DNA of 64,000 nucleotides from JAUASW01 sp036880965 (GTDB lineage Bacteria > Pseudomonadota > Gammaproteobacteria > Burkholderiales > Burkholderiaceae_C): NCBI RefSeq assembly GCF_036880965.1, contig NZ_JBAJMV010000004.1:434001-498000 (forward strand), in the 5' to 3' direction. Shown here piece by piece: positions 55,789-63,553 of this stretch. The notes under the pieces are model-generated. The model saw nothing but the letters and a program-made list of their open reading frames with translations, made no database searches and was not told the DNA's origin. Made by a program: the position numbers and the translations under genes. Numbering within the stretch: position 1 is the stretch's first letter; each line of letters starts with the position of its first letter.

Positions 55789-56982
55789 TCAGCCCGCCGC
55801 GCGCTTGGCCAAGATCTCGAAGGCCGGCAGGGTCTTGCCCTCCAGCACTTCGAGGAAGGCACCGCCGCCGGTGGAGATGTAGCCGACCTCTTTTTCAATG
55901 CCGTACTTGGCAATGGCCGCCAGCGTATCGCCACCGCCGGCAATGCTGAATGCAGACGATGCCGCAATCGCGCGGGCGATGGTTTCGGTGCCGCCGGCAA
56001 AGGCGTCGAACTCGAACACGCCGACCGGGCCGTTCCAGACGATGGTGCCGGCGGCTTTCAATTGCTCGGCCAGCAGTGCGGCAGTCTTGGGTCCGATGTC
56101 CAGGATCAGGTCGTCTTCGGCAACCTCATGGGCTGCCTTGACCGTCGCTTCGGCATCGGCCGCAAAGCGCTTGGCACAGACCACGTCCACCGGGATCGGC
56201 ACCGCGGCGCCGCGCGCCTTCATGCTGTCGATCACGGCCTTGGCCTCGCCCACCAAATCAGGCTCGGCCAGCGACTTGCCGATGGACAGGCCGGCCGCCA
56301 GCATGAAGGTGTTGGCAATGCCGCCGCCGACGATCAGGCCATCAACCTTGTCGGACAGCGCCTTCAGGATGGTCAGCTTGGTCGATACCTTGGAACCGGC
56401 CACGATGGCGACCAGCGGGCGCTTCGGTTGCGCCAGGGCCTTGGTGATGGCGTCGATCTCGGCGGCCAGCAGCGGGCCGGCGCAGGCCACCTTCGCAAAC
56501 TGGGCGATGCCGTAGGTCGTGCCTTCGGCGCGGTGGGCGGTACCGAAGGCGTCGTTGACGTAGATGTCGCAGAGCGCGGCCATCTTCTTCGCCAGCTCTT
56601 CGCTGTTCTTCTTCTCGCCCTTGTTGACGCGGCAGTTCTCCAGCATCACGAGCGAGCCCGGTGCGACCTCCACGCCATCAACCCAATTGGCCACGACCGG
56701 GATCTCGCGGCCCATCAGCTCACCCATGCGCTTGGCAATCGGCGCCAGCGAGTCTTCCGGCTTGAACTCGCCCTCGGTCGGGCGGCCCAGGTGCGAGGTC
56801 ACCATCACGGCCGCCCCTGCTTTCAAGGCTTGCTCGATACAGGGAATGGAGGCGCGGATGCGCGTGTCTTCGGTGATCTTGCCGTCGTCGTCTTGCGGGA
56901 CGTTCAGGTCGGCACGGATGAAGACGCGCTGGCCAGCAACTTTGCCGGCAGCGACCAGGTCGGAGAAACGCAGGACGTTCAT
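55789..56982 (-). CDS. pgk: Phosphoglycerate kinase
   Basis: Makes ATP and 3-phosphoglycerate from 1,3-bisphosphoglycerate. 397 aa with RVFIRADLNVPQDD (N-terminal substrate loop), SHLGRPTEGEFKPEDSLAP, GPKTAALLAEQ, NGPVGVFE and the C-terminal GGGDTLAAIAKYGIE. The terminal block TGGGAFLEVLEGKTLPAFE is standard. Followed by its own terminator and maeB, then pyk. First gene of the glycolytic minus-strand block. Confidence 0.98.
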   Translation of the reverse strand: MNVLRFSDLVAAGKVAGQRVFIRADLNVPQDDDGKITEDTRIRASIPCIEQALKAGAAVMVTSHLGRPTEGEFKPEDSLAPIAKRMGELMGREIPVVANWVDGVEVAPGSLVMLENCRVNKGEKKNSEELAKKMAALCDIYVNDAFGTAHRAEGTTYGIAQFAKVACAGPLLAAEIDAITKALAQPKRPLVAIVAGSKVSTKLTILKALSDKVDGLIVGGGIANTFMLAAGLSIGKSLAEPDLVGEAKAVIDSMKARGAAVPIPVDVVCAKRFAADAEATVKAAHEVAEDDLILDIGPKTAALLAEQLKAAGTIVWNGPVGVFEFDAFAGGTETIARAIAASSAFSIAGGGDTLAAIAKYGIEKEVGYISTGGGAFLEVLEGKTLPAFEILAKRAAG

Positions 56983-57054
56983 GGAAAGGTCTCGGAGGTC
57001 AGAAAGTTGGGGCGAAGCTTACCAAGTCGGCCGTCCGTACCAGGTTTCTTGCGA

Positions 57055-57384
57055 TTACCAGCCAAGCCCGATTCGCAATGTGAGCATGACGGCGGTGCCG
57101 CAAATGATGGTGCCGAGGATGCCGCGCTTCCAGAAGAAGTAGGCGGTGCCGGCCAGGGTTGCGTAGATGCGCGCGTCCTGCCAGGTCGAGATCAACTGGC
57201 CCTGGGTCAGGACGATCTCAGGCACGATGACCGCCGCCAGCGCAGCCAGCGGCGCATAGCGCAGGCCGTTCTTGGCCCAGTCGGGCATCGGTATCTCGTT
57301 CTTGGGAAGCATGAAGAAGCTGCGCGTGATCAGGGTGATCACCGCCATGCCAAGAATGCCCAGCACTGCCCACCAGAAGCTCAT
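57055..57384 (-). CDS. azlD: Branched-chain amino acid export protein AzlD
   Basis: Small subunit (109 aa) of the AzlCD exporter for branched-chain amino acids. Four hydrophobic helices: MSFWWAVLGILGMAVITLIT, LAALAAVIVPEIVLTQG and others, with ARIYATLAGTAYFFWKR typical of AzlD. The start at 57384 overlaps the azlC stop by 4 nt (ATGA). The longer upstream frame reads within azlC and is not used. Confidence 0.92.
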   Translation of the reverse strand: MSFWWAVLGILGMAVITLITRSFFMLPKNEIPMPDWAKNGLRYAPLAALAAVIVPEIVLTQGQLISTWQDARIYATLAGTAYFFWKRGILGTIICGTAVMLTLRIGLGW

Positions 57385-58106
57385 GCCTTGCTCCTCACCG
57401 GCGGCACCCAGCGTTCCATCAGCAGCCCCACGGCCACCGCCGCCGCAATCGCCACCAGGATGTTGAGCCGCAGTGGCAAGGCGTAGGCAGCCACGGCAGC
57501 GCAGCCGGCCACCGCAGCCGAGACCCAGGAGTTGCGGTCCGACAGCAGCGAGTACGCCAGGCCCAGCAGCGCCAGCACGCCTGCGAAGCCCAGGCCCCAT
57601 TGCGTGGGCACCTGGTCGGCCAGCAAGATGCCGATCAGCGCCGGCACCTGCCAGGAGCTCCAGTTCACCACCACGCCGCCCCAGTAGTAGGGCAGTTGCT
57701 CCGGCCCAGGCTGGCCGTCCGGGAAGCGCTTCAGGAAAGCGACGTAGTTGAGGTCGGCAGCAAAGTACCCGATGGCCATGCGCAGCCAGCGCGACTCATG
57801 GCTGAAATACTGGCGCCACTGCGCACTGAAGATCAGGAAACGCAGGTTCACGCAAAAGGACGTCGCCCACAGCACCCACAGCGGCGCGCCGCTGGCGAGC
57901 AGCGGCAAGGAGGCCAGCTGCGAACTGCCGGCAAACACGGTGAGGCTCATCAGGAGCGCCAAGGGCAGGGAGAGCCCGCTCTTGATCATCGCCACGCCCG
58001 TGACCAGACCCCAGGCCGAGATGCCCAGCGTGATGCCAGCCATGTCGCGCGCACCCTCGGCAAAGGCCGGGTGGCGCCACAGCGGCGCAGAAAGAGAAAA
58101 GCCCAT
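57381..58106 (-). CDS. azlC: Branched-chain amino acid permease AzlC
   Basis: Large subunit (241 aa) of the AzlCD exporter. About seven or eight hydrophobic helices; family blocks are GARDMAGITLGISAWGLVTG, TVFAGSSQLASLPLLASG and the NLRFLIFSAQW motif. Exports leucine-type amino acids and some analogues in studied bacteria. Its start codon lies in one arm of a leader hairpin, described separately, so translation may be controlled. Co-translated with azlD. Confidence 0.94.
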   Translation of the reverse strand: MGFSLSAPLWRHPAFAEGARDMAGITLGISAWGLVTGVAMIKSGLSLPLALLMSLTVFAGSSQLASLPLLASGAPLWVLWATSFCVNLRFLIFSAQWRQYFSHESRWLRMAIGYFAADLNYVAFLKRFPDGQPGPEQLPYYWGGVVVNWSSWQVPALIGILLADQVPTQWGLGFAGVLALLGLAYSLLSDRNSWVSAAVAGCAAVAAYALPLRLNILVAIAAAVAVGLLMERWVPPVRSKA

Positions 58107-58165
58107 TCGAATACTTTCGGATGGGCTTTCTGTAAGAGCCCATACGGCTGATTGTCGTATGGGCT
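58098..58165 (-). promoter_or_regulatory. Tandem hairpins covering the azlC start codon
   Basis: The minus-strand leader contains two hairpins built from the same AGCCCAT/ATGGGCT theme. The proximal one pairs 58117-58129 with 58098-58110, which includes the azlC ATG (12 of 13 pairs on the minus strand). The distal one pairs 58156-58165 with 58137-58146, 10 bp perfect. Their shared arms also permit swapped pairing. Confidence 0.55.
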
Positions 58166-58200
58166 TTCGTCCGATGCTGCCGTACGGGATCTCTTGCCAA

Positions 58201-58276
58201 GCGGCGCCCGAGGATCCGGCTTTGCCGGGCCTCCGGGCGCGCCCCCTTGAGGGGGCCGGCGAAGCCGGTACGGGGT
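58201..58276. repeat. GC-rich palindromic (REP-like) cluster
   Basis: Three short stems in a row: CCGGCTTTGCCGG, GCCCCCTTGAGGGGGC and CCGGCGAAGCCGG. Such runs are commonly interspersed in Burkholderiales gaps. They stand just downstream of the DUF2807 gene, where they may stop transcription. Confidence 0.5.
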
Positions 58277-58278
58277 GG

Positions 58279-59040
58279 TCAGTTCAGCTTGCGCACCTTG
58301 CCGCTGCCGGCCACGGAGCTGCTGATCTCGGGCGAGCCGAGGTAGCCGACGTCGCCGCTGCCAGCAATCTTGACTTCGAGCTTCTTGACGGCATTGACGC
58401 GGGCATCGCCGCTGCCACTGATGGAGATCTTGACCTCTTCGGCCACCGTGTCGGTCGCCTTGACGTCACCCGAGCCGGCGATCGAGACATTCAGCTGGCC
58501 GGTGCGCCCCTTGGCGCTGATGTCGCCGCTGCCCGCCACGCGCAGGCCCAGCTTCTCGCTGGTCAGCTCGCTGAACTGGATGTCGCCCGAGCCGGCAATG
58601 CTGGCTTCGACCGCGCCGGTCTTCATCGCATCGACCTTGACCAGTCCCGAGCCGGCCACCGAGATGGCGCGCAGCTGCGCCATGCTGATGCTCACTTCGG
58701 GCGTGGTGCTGGTCGAGAAGCTGACGCCCTTCTTGGGGCCGATCTCCAGCGTGCGGCCCTTGCCGCTCTCGACGACACGGGTTTCCAGATACGGCAGGAG
58801 GTTCTTGTCGGCCTTGATCTCGAGCTTGTGCGAGTCGGCCTGGCGGATGTAGATCTTGAAGCCACCGACGGCGGCAATGCCGTCGAAGGCGCCGACATCG
58901 CGGCTCTCGCTGGTGACTTCGCCGGAGCCCTTGATGGTTTCCTTGCTGCCCCAGCTCCAGTCGAAGGCGTGTGCTGCGCTGGAAGCGGTGAAGGCGGCGC
59001 CGGCCAGGGCAGCAATGGCAAACAGATGACGACGGTTCAT
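58279..59040 (-). CDS. Exported DUF2807 (GIN-type adhesin-like) protein
   Basis: 253 aa; signal peptide MNRRHLFAIAALAGAAFTASSAAHA, then the putative auto-transporter adhesin head GIN domain. Short beta-strand repeats recur with SGSGD or AGSGD turns (SIAGSGDIQFSEL, RVAGSGDISAKGR, SIAGSGDVKATDT, ISGSGDARVNAV, IAGSGDVGYLGS), about seven or eight rungs, implying a beta-helix. The start at 59040 is set by the signal peptide. Location in periplasm or surface is inferred; function unknown. Confidence 0.85.
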   Translation of the reverse strand: MNRRHLFAIAALAGAAFTASSAAHAFDWSWGSKETIKGSGEVTSESRDVGAFDGIAAVGGFKIYIRQADSHKLEIKADKNLLPYLETRVVESGKGRTLEIGPKKGVSFSTSTTPEVSISMAQLRAISVAGSGLVKVDAMKTGAVEASIAGSGDIQFSELTSEKLGLRVAGSGDISAKGRTGQLNVSIAGSGDVKATDTVAEEVKISISGSGDARVNAVKKLEVKIAGSGDVGYLGSPEISSSVAGSGKVRKLN

Positions 59041-59183
59041 GATGCGGGACTCCGGTTGTGTTGGGGTGAGCGCATCATCTCGAAGCGACCCGGGCACCGC
59101 GAGCCGCAATCGACCAAGTGCTGGAGCCGGAGGACGAAGTGCGGGAAGCCAGGCGCCGCGCAACGGCTCGCGTCCGCGTTCGC

Positions 59184-59576
59184 CTACTTGGACTTGCTCG
59201 CGTCCTTGCCTGCTTCCTTGGCCGCCGGCTTGCTGCTGGCCGGCTTCTCTTCCGCCGCATGGCTCTCGGCCGGCTCCGGCGGCGGCAGGGCCTTGCCGTC
59301 GGGGCCGCGCGGCACGACGGGCGCCACACCCTCGAGCTTGTTCTCGCGCATGTACTCGTCCATTTCCTTCCAGCCGGTGAAGACTGCGGCCTTCAGGGCT
59401 TTCGGATTGAGCAGGTAGCAGTCCTCGATGGCGCGCGAGGCATGGCGGCAGGCGCTGCCCACGGCCTTGCCTTCCGCCTCCTTGGCGGCGGCAATCTTGG
59501 CCGGATCTTCAATGCCCAGTTGCTCGCAGGCAGCCAGGCTGGCGAGCAGGGGCAGGGTCAGCAGCAGTCGCTTCAT
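59184..59576 (-). CDS. Small lipoprotein of unknown function
   Basis: 130 aa; signal peptide MKRLLLTLPLLASLAAC with lipobox LAAC. Then EQLGIEDPAKIAAAKEAEGKA and a short CRHASRAIEDCYLLNP element (two Cys, possible disulfide), and a C-terminal tail extremely rich in Lys, Ala, Pro and Glu. Not matched to a named family. It lies between DUF2807 and htpX genes on the same strand, with 41 nt to htpX; no partner known. Confidence 0.7.
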   Translation of the reverse strand: MKRLLLTLPLLASLAACEQLGIEDPAKIAAAKEAEGKAVGSACRHASRAIEDCYLLNPKALKAAVFTGWKEMDEYMRENKLEGVAPVVPRGPDGKALPPPEPAESHAAEEKPASSKPAAKEAGKDASKSK

Positions 59577-59616
59577 CCCGGAACTATCGGCGAAATTGGA
59601 GCCGGCTTTAGTGGGA

Positions 59617-60465
59617 TCAACGGCCACGTGCCATCGCCATCAGGCGTTCGATGCGTTCCTCCGTCGACGGATGCGTGCTGAACAGGCCCGCCAGGCCGCG
59701 ACCCGAGAGCGGATTCATGATCATCATCTGCGCCGTTTCCGGGTGGGCTTCGGCGGGCGCCAGCGGTATGCCCTGGGCATAGCGGTGGATCTTGTCCAGG
59801 GCCGAGGCCAGCGATGCCGGGTCGCCGGAGATCTCGGCGCCGACGCGGTCCGCCTCGAACTCGCGGGCACGGCTGATGGCCATCTGGATCACGCTGGCGG
59901 CGATGGGCGCCAGGATGGCAACCAGGATGCCCACCAGCGGGTTGGCCGGGCGGCCTTCGCTGTCGCGGCCGCCGAACAGCACGGCAAAGTTGGCCAGCAT
60001 CGAGATCGCGCCGGCCATGGTGGCGCTGACGGTGCTGATCAGGATGTCACGGTGCTTCACATGCGCTAGCTCATGGGCCATCACGCCACGCAGCTCGCGG
60101 GCGGACAGCACGCGCAGGATGCCCGTGGTGGCGGCCACGGCCGCATGCTCAGGGTTGCGGCCGGTGGCAAAGGCGTTGGGCGCGTCTTCGTCGATCAGGT
60201 AGACGCGCGGCATCGGCAGCTCGGCCTTTTGCGCCAGCTCACGCACCATGGCGTAGAACTGCGGCGCCGAGGTTTCATCCACCTCGCGGGCGTTGTACAT
60301 CTTCAGCACCATGGTGTCGGAGAACCAGTAGCTGAAGAAATTCATGCCCAGTGCGACGACGAGCGCCAGCATCATGCCGGCGCGACCGCCGATCATGGCG
60401 CCGATGGCCATGAACAAGGCAGTGATCGCGGCCATCAGGATGGCGGTCTTCATCAGATTGAACAT
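59617..60465 (-). CDS. htpX: Membrane zinc protease HtpX
   Basis: Inner-membrane quality-control protease. 282 aa with two hydrophobic segments at the N-terminus, the zinc motif H131-E-L-A-H135 (VMAHELAHVKHRD), further hydrophobic helices and the third-ligand block AREFEADRVGAEISGD. The start at 60465 (MFNLMKTAILMA) is the family N-terminus. Usually stress-induced with FtsH; no regulatory site could be seen. Downstream of fmt on the same strand, 60 nt. Confidence 0.96.
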   Translation of the reverse strand: MFNLMKTAILMAAITALFMAIGAMIGGRAGMMLALVVALGMNFFSYWFSDTMVLKMYNAREVDETSAPQFYAMVRELAQKAELPMPRVYLIDEDAPNAFATGRNPEHAAVAATTGILRVLSARELRGVMAHELAHVKHRDILISTVSATMAGAISMLANFAVLFGGRDSEGRPANPLVGILVAILAPIAASVIQMAISRAREFEADRVGAEISGDPASLASALDKIHRYAQGIPLAPAEAHPETAQMMIMNPLSGRGLAGLFSTHPSTEERIERLMAMARGR

Positions 60466-60525
60466 TGTTGAACGCTCCGAAAACAAGGGATCAGGCTGGG
60501 CTAGATGATGGCCCTCGGCCGGAAT

Positions 60526-61491
60526 TCAAGCCAGATCGAACTGTTCGCCGGCGCTGATGGGCCGGGCCTGCAGCAGGGCCGCTGCCGGCAAGCGCTTGCC
60601 GCCGGCGCGCTGCAGCTGGGTCAGCCTCAGCGCCTGGTTGCCGCAAGCGACCACGGGGCCTTGCGAGTCCACAGACAACACGCTGCCGGGCGTGCCGCTG
60701 GCATCCACCAGCTCGGCGCCCCAGACCTTCAAGGTCTCGCCGGCCAATTGCGCCTGGCCGCCGGGGAAGGGATCGAAGGCACGCAGGCGGCGCTCGATCT
60801 GGGCGGCGTCCTGCCGCCAGTCGATCTGGCTCTCGGCCTTCTCGATCTTGTGCGCATAGCAGACACCCTCATCCGGCTGCTTGACCGGATGAAAGCCGCC
60901 GCAGGCCGCCAGTTCGAGCGCCTCGACAATCAGCCGCCCGCCGAGCACGGCGAGCCGGTCGTGCAGGCTGGCCGTGGTGTCGGCCGCTGCAATGCCCAGC
61001 TTCTCGACCAGCAGCATGTCGCCAGTGTCCAGGCCCGCGTCCATCTGCATGATGGTGATGCCGGTCTCGGTGTCGCCCGCCTCGATGGCGCGATGGATGG
61101 GCGCTGCGCCTCGCCAGCGCGGCAAAAGGGATGCGTGGATATTGAGGCAGCCGCGCCTCGGCATATCAAGCACCCATTGGGGAAGGATCAGGCCGTAAGC
61201 TGCAACCACCAAGACATCGAGCCTGGCGTCCAGCAGCGCTTGCCGGCCCATCTCGGCCTCTTCAGGAAACTTGCCATCCAGCCGCAGACTGCGCGGCTGG
61301 GCCACGGGGATGCCATGCTGAACGGCCAGCTGCTTCACTGCCGAGGCCTGCAGCTTCATGCCGCGGCCGGCCGGGCGGTCCGGCTGGGTCAGCACCAGGG
61401 GCACCTCGAAGCCCGCCTGCAGCAGCGCTTCCAGCGCCTGCGCCGCGAACTCGGGCGTGCCGGCGAAGCCGACCCTCAAGCCTGAATTCAT
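60526..61491 (-). CDS. fmt: Methionyl-tRNA formyltransferase
   Basis: Formylates Met-tRNA(fMet) using 10-formyl-THF. 321 aa: LRVGFAGTPEFAAQALEALL at the N-terminus, the catalytic NIHASLLPRWRGAAPIHRAI (Asn, His) with D in GDTETGITIMQMDAGLDTGD, and C-terminal tRNA-binding domain. The def–fmt pair is classic: 73 nt separate them and a palindromic element stands between. Formyl supply depends on folate enzymes such as the 5-FCL copies elsewhere in the window. Confidence 0.98.
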   Translation of the reverse strand: MNSGLRVGFAGTPEFAAQALEALLQAGFEVPLVLTQPDRPAGRGMKLQASAVKQLAVQHGIPVAQPRSLRLDGKFPEEAEMGRQALLDARLDVLVVAAYGLILPQWVLDMPRRGCLNIHASLLPRWRGAAPIHRAIEAGDTETGITIMQMDAGLDTGDMLLVEKLGIAAADTTASLHDRLAVLGGRLIVEALELAACGGFHPVKQPDEGVCYAHKIEKAESQIDWRQDAAQIERRLRAFDPFPGGQAQLAGETLKVWGAELVDASGTPGSVLSVDSQGPVVACGNQALRLTQLQRAGGKRLPAAALLQARPISAGEQFDLA

Positions 61492-61495
61492 TGGA

Positions 61496-61562
61496 GCACC
61501 CTTCGGCCTGCGGCCTGCCGCCCACAGCGGGAGCGAGCTTGCTTGGGGCGGCCCGGCGCGGC
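61496..61562. repeat. Palindrome-rich element between def and fmt
   Basis: GC-rich block with complementary runs (CGGCCTGCGGCCTGCCGCCC and GGGCGGCCCGG). It includes the phrase GCTTGGGGCGGC…GCGCTCAT, close to one at about 12381-12400 near metK. Probably an interspersed Burkholderiales repeat. Confidence 0.4.
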
Positions 61563-61564
61563 GC

Positions 61565-62089
61565 TCATCGACGCACGCGCTCCGGCTGCTCTTCGCGCGC
61601 CTTCTTGACCAGCTTGGTCTTGATGCGGTCGCGCTTCATCGGGCTCAGGTACTCGACGAAGACCTTGCCCATCAGGTGATCCATTTCATGCTGGACGCAG
61701 ACGGCCAGCAGGCCCTCGGCCTCGAATTCCCAGACCTGGCCCTCCCGGTTCAGCGAGCGCACCTTTACCTTGGAATGCCGCTTGACCTTGTCGTAGATGG
61801 TGGGCACCGAGAGGCAGCCCTCCTCACCATCAACCCAGTCTTCGCTGAACGAAACCAGCTCCGGGTTGATCAGCACACGCGGCTCGTTGCGCTCGTTGGA
61901 GGTATCGATCACGACCACCCGCTCATGCACGTCGACCTGGGTTGCGGCCAGGCCCACGCCCTCGGCCGAGTACATGGTCTCGAGCATGTCATCAACCAGG
62001 GTGCGGATGCGCTCATCAACTTCTGCCACCGGTTTGGCAACAGTATGGAGGCGGGGATCCGGGTATTTCAGGATATTCAGCAGGGCCAT
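61565..62089 (-). CDS. def: Peptide deformylase
   Basis: Removes the N-formyl group of nascent proteins. 174 aa with the three active-site motifs: GVGLAATQVDV, EEGCLSVP (Cys zinc/iron ligand) and QHEMDHLMG (HEMDH, both His ligands). The ATG at 62089 gives MALLNILKYPDPRL, standard Def. It is transcribed before fmt and diverges from the LysM gene. Confidence 0.98.
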   Translation of the reverse strand: MALLNILKYPDPRLHTVAKPVAEVDERIRTLVDDMLETMYSAEGVGLAATQVDVHERVVVIDTSNERNEPRVLINPELVSFSEDWVDGEEGCLSVPTIYDKVKRHSKVKVRSLNREGQVWEFEAEGLLAVCVQHEMDHLMGKVFVEYLSPMKRDRIKTKLVKKAREEQPERVRR

Positions 62090-62291
62090 GGAGGAGGAGG
62101 GTTGTGGACGGCACACAACGCCTGTTTGCAAGTGTTTGCAAGGGCGCCAATGCCCTTGCCTCATTCATTGCGACCGCCATTCATTGAAGGCAGAATCGCC
62201 GCAGTCCGGCGGGATTTTCGCCGATATAAGAACAAGCCGCAGCGATACCGCTGCAATACCCGGCAATCAGCCCGTCTGGAGAGAGTTTTCG

Positions 62292-63464
62292 ATGCACTCT
62301 TGCGTGAAACCGTTGACGCTCAGCCTGCTGGCCACCTCGCTTGCGCTGGCCGCCCTGCCAGCCAGCGCACAGGGCCAGTACCCAGTCACCGACACGCAGC
62401 GCCGCACGGCCGAGACGGTCGCGCAGTCCGGCGTGCCCCTGTCCGAGCTGGCGCCTGATGCGCCCGACTCGCACACCGTCAAGGCCGGCGACACACTGTG
62501 GGACATCTCCAAGCTCTTCCTGAAGAGCCCCTGGCGCTGGCCCGAGCTCTGGGGCATGAACCGCGAGCAGATCGCCAACCCGCACCTGATCTACCCGGGC
62601 CAGGTGCTGGTGCTGGTCAAGAAAGACGGCCGTGCGCAGCTGCTGATGGGCCAGCCGCGCGGCGCCAATGCCGACATGCAGGGCCTGCCTTCGGGCAAGC
62701 TCTCGCCGCAGGTGCGGGCCAGCAAGTTCGAGGACAACGCCATCCTCGCGATTCCGCAGCACCTGATCGAGCCCTTCCTCAATGAGGCCGTGGTGCTGGA
62801 CACCGATTCGCTGGACAAGGCACCCCGGGTCGTCGCCGCCCAGGAAGGCCGTGTTCTCCTGACCAAGGGCGACCTGGCCTATGCCCGGGGCGACATGAAG
62901 CAGGCTCGCGACTGGCGCTTGTTCCGCCAGGTCAAACCCCTGCGCGACCCGACTACCAAGGAAGTGCTGGGCTATGAGGCGCCCTACCTCGGGACGGCCG
63001 AGATGACCCGGTTGGCCGAGGAGCGCAAGAACGCCGACGGCAAGAGCGAGCCCACGGTATCGACGCTGACCATCAAGTCCGTGCGCCAGGAAATCGGCGC
63101 CGGCGACCGGCTCGCACCGGTGCTGCAACGCGAGTTCATCCGCTATGTGCCGCATCCGCCGGCCGTTGCCATGAATGGCCAGATCATCTCGGTCTATGGC
63201 GACGCCCTGACCGGCGGTCAAAACCAGATCGTCTCCCTGAACCGGGGCCGCCGCGACGGCATGGAACGCGGCCATGTGCTGGCCCTGTGGCAAGACGGCC
63301 GCACCATCACCGACAGCACGGGCGAGAAGCGCGAGCAGATCAAGCTGCCGGACGAGCGGCATGGCGTGCTCTTCGTCTTCCAGGTCTACGAGCGGGTGAG
63401 CTACGCGCTGATCGTCTCGGTCAAGCAGCCGGTGCAAGGCGGCGACCGCTTCACCAAGCCCTGA
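62292..63464 (+). CDS. LysM domain envelope protein
   Basis: 390 aa; signal peptide MHSCVKPLTLSLLATSLALA ending ASAQ. One LysM peptidoglycan-binding repeat (SHTVKAGDTLWDISKLFLKS, about residues 59-108, ending LIYPGQVLVLV). The long C-terminal region (about 280 residues, RFTKP end) is a conserved betaproteobacterial domain of unknown function with beta-strand character. A GGAGAG site lies 8 nt before the ATG. Conserved neighbour of def and dprA in Burkholderiales. Likely periplasmic cell-wall protein. Confidence 0.9.
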   Translation: MHSCVKPLTLSLLATSLALAALPASAQGQYPVTDTQRRTAETVAQSGVPLSELAPDAPDSHTVKAGDTLWDISKLFLKSPWRWPELWGMNREQIANPHLIYPGQVLVLVKKDGRAQLLMGQPRGANADMQGLPSGKLSPQVRASKFEDNAILAIPQHLIEPFLNEAVVLDTDSLDKAPRVVAAQEGRVLLTKGDLAYARGDMKQARDWRLFRQVKPLRDPTTKEVLGYEAPYLGTAEMTRLAEERKNADGKSEPTVSTLTIKSVRQEIGAGDRLAPVLQREFIRYVPHPPAVAMNGQIISVYGDALTGGQNQIVSLNRGRRDGMERGHVLALWQDGRTITDSTGEKREQIKLPDERHGVLFVFQVYERVSYALIVSVKQPVQGGDRFTKP

Positions 63465-63502
63465 GCGCCTTGAGCTGATGCCTGCGCGCTCCTGGTCTTC
63501 TC

Positions 63503-63519
63503 CGCCCCCCGGAGGGGCG
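63503..63519. repeat. GC-rich hairpin after the LysM gene
   Basis: CGCCCC–CCGGA-like loop–GGGGCG at 63503-63508 and 63514-63519, 39 nt after the LysM stop. May terminate transcription, but no U-run follows. Confidence 0.35.
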
Positions 63520-63522
63520 TCG

Positions 63523-63551
63523 CAGTACCGACGGGCAACCGGGCGGTACTG
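63523..63551 (+). promoter_or_regulatory. Stem-loop immediately before dprA
   Basis: CAGTACCG (63523-63530) pairs perfectly with CGGTACTG (63544-63551); the stem ends two nt before the dprA ATG and encloses the ribosome-binding zone. It may limit translation. Confidence 0.5.
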
Positions 63552-63553
63552 AG

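Noticed and set aside
52910..55882. A 990-codon open frame on the plus strand opposite maeB and pyk
   Set aside because: It runs antisense to two well-conserved enzymes, and its translation shows no domain; long antisense frames are a by-product of high GC third positions.
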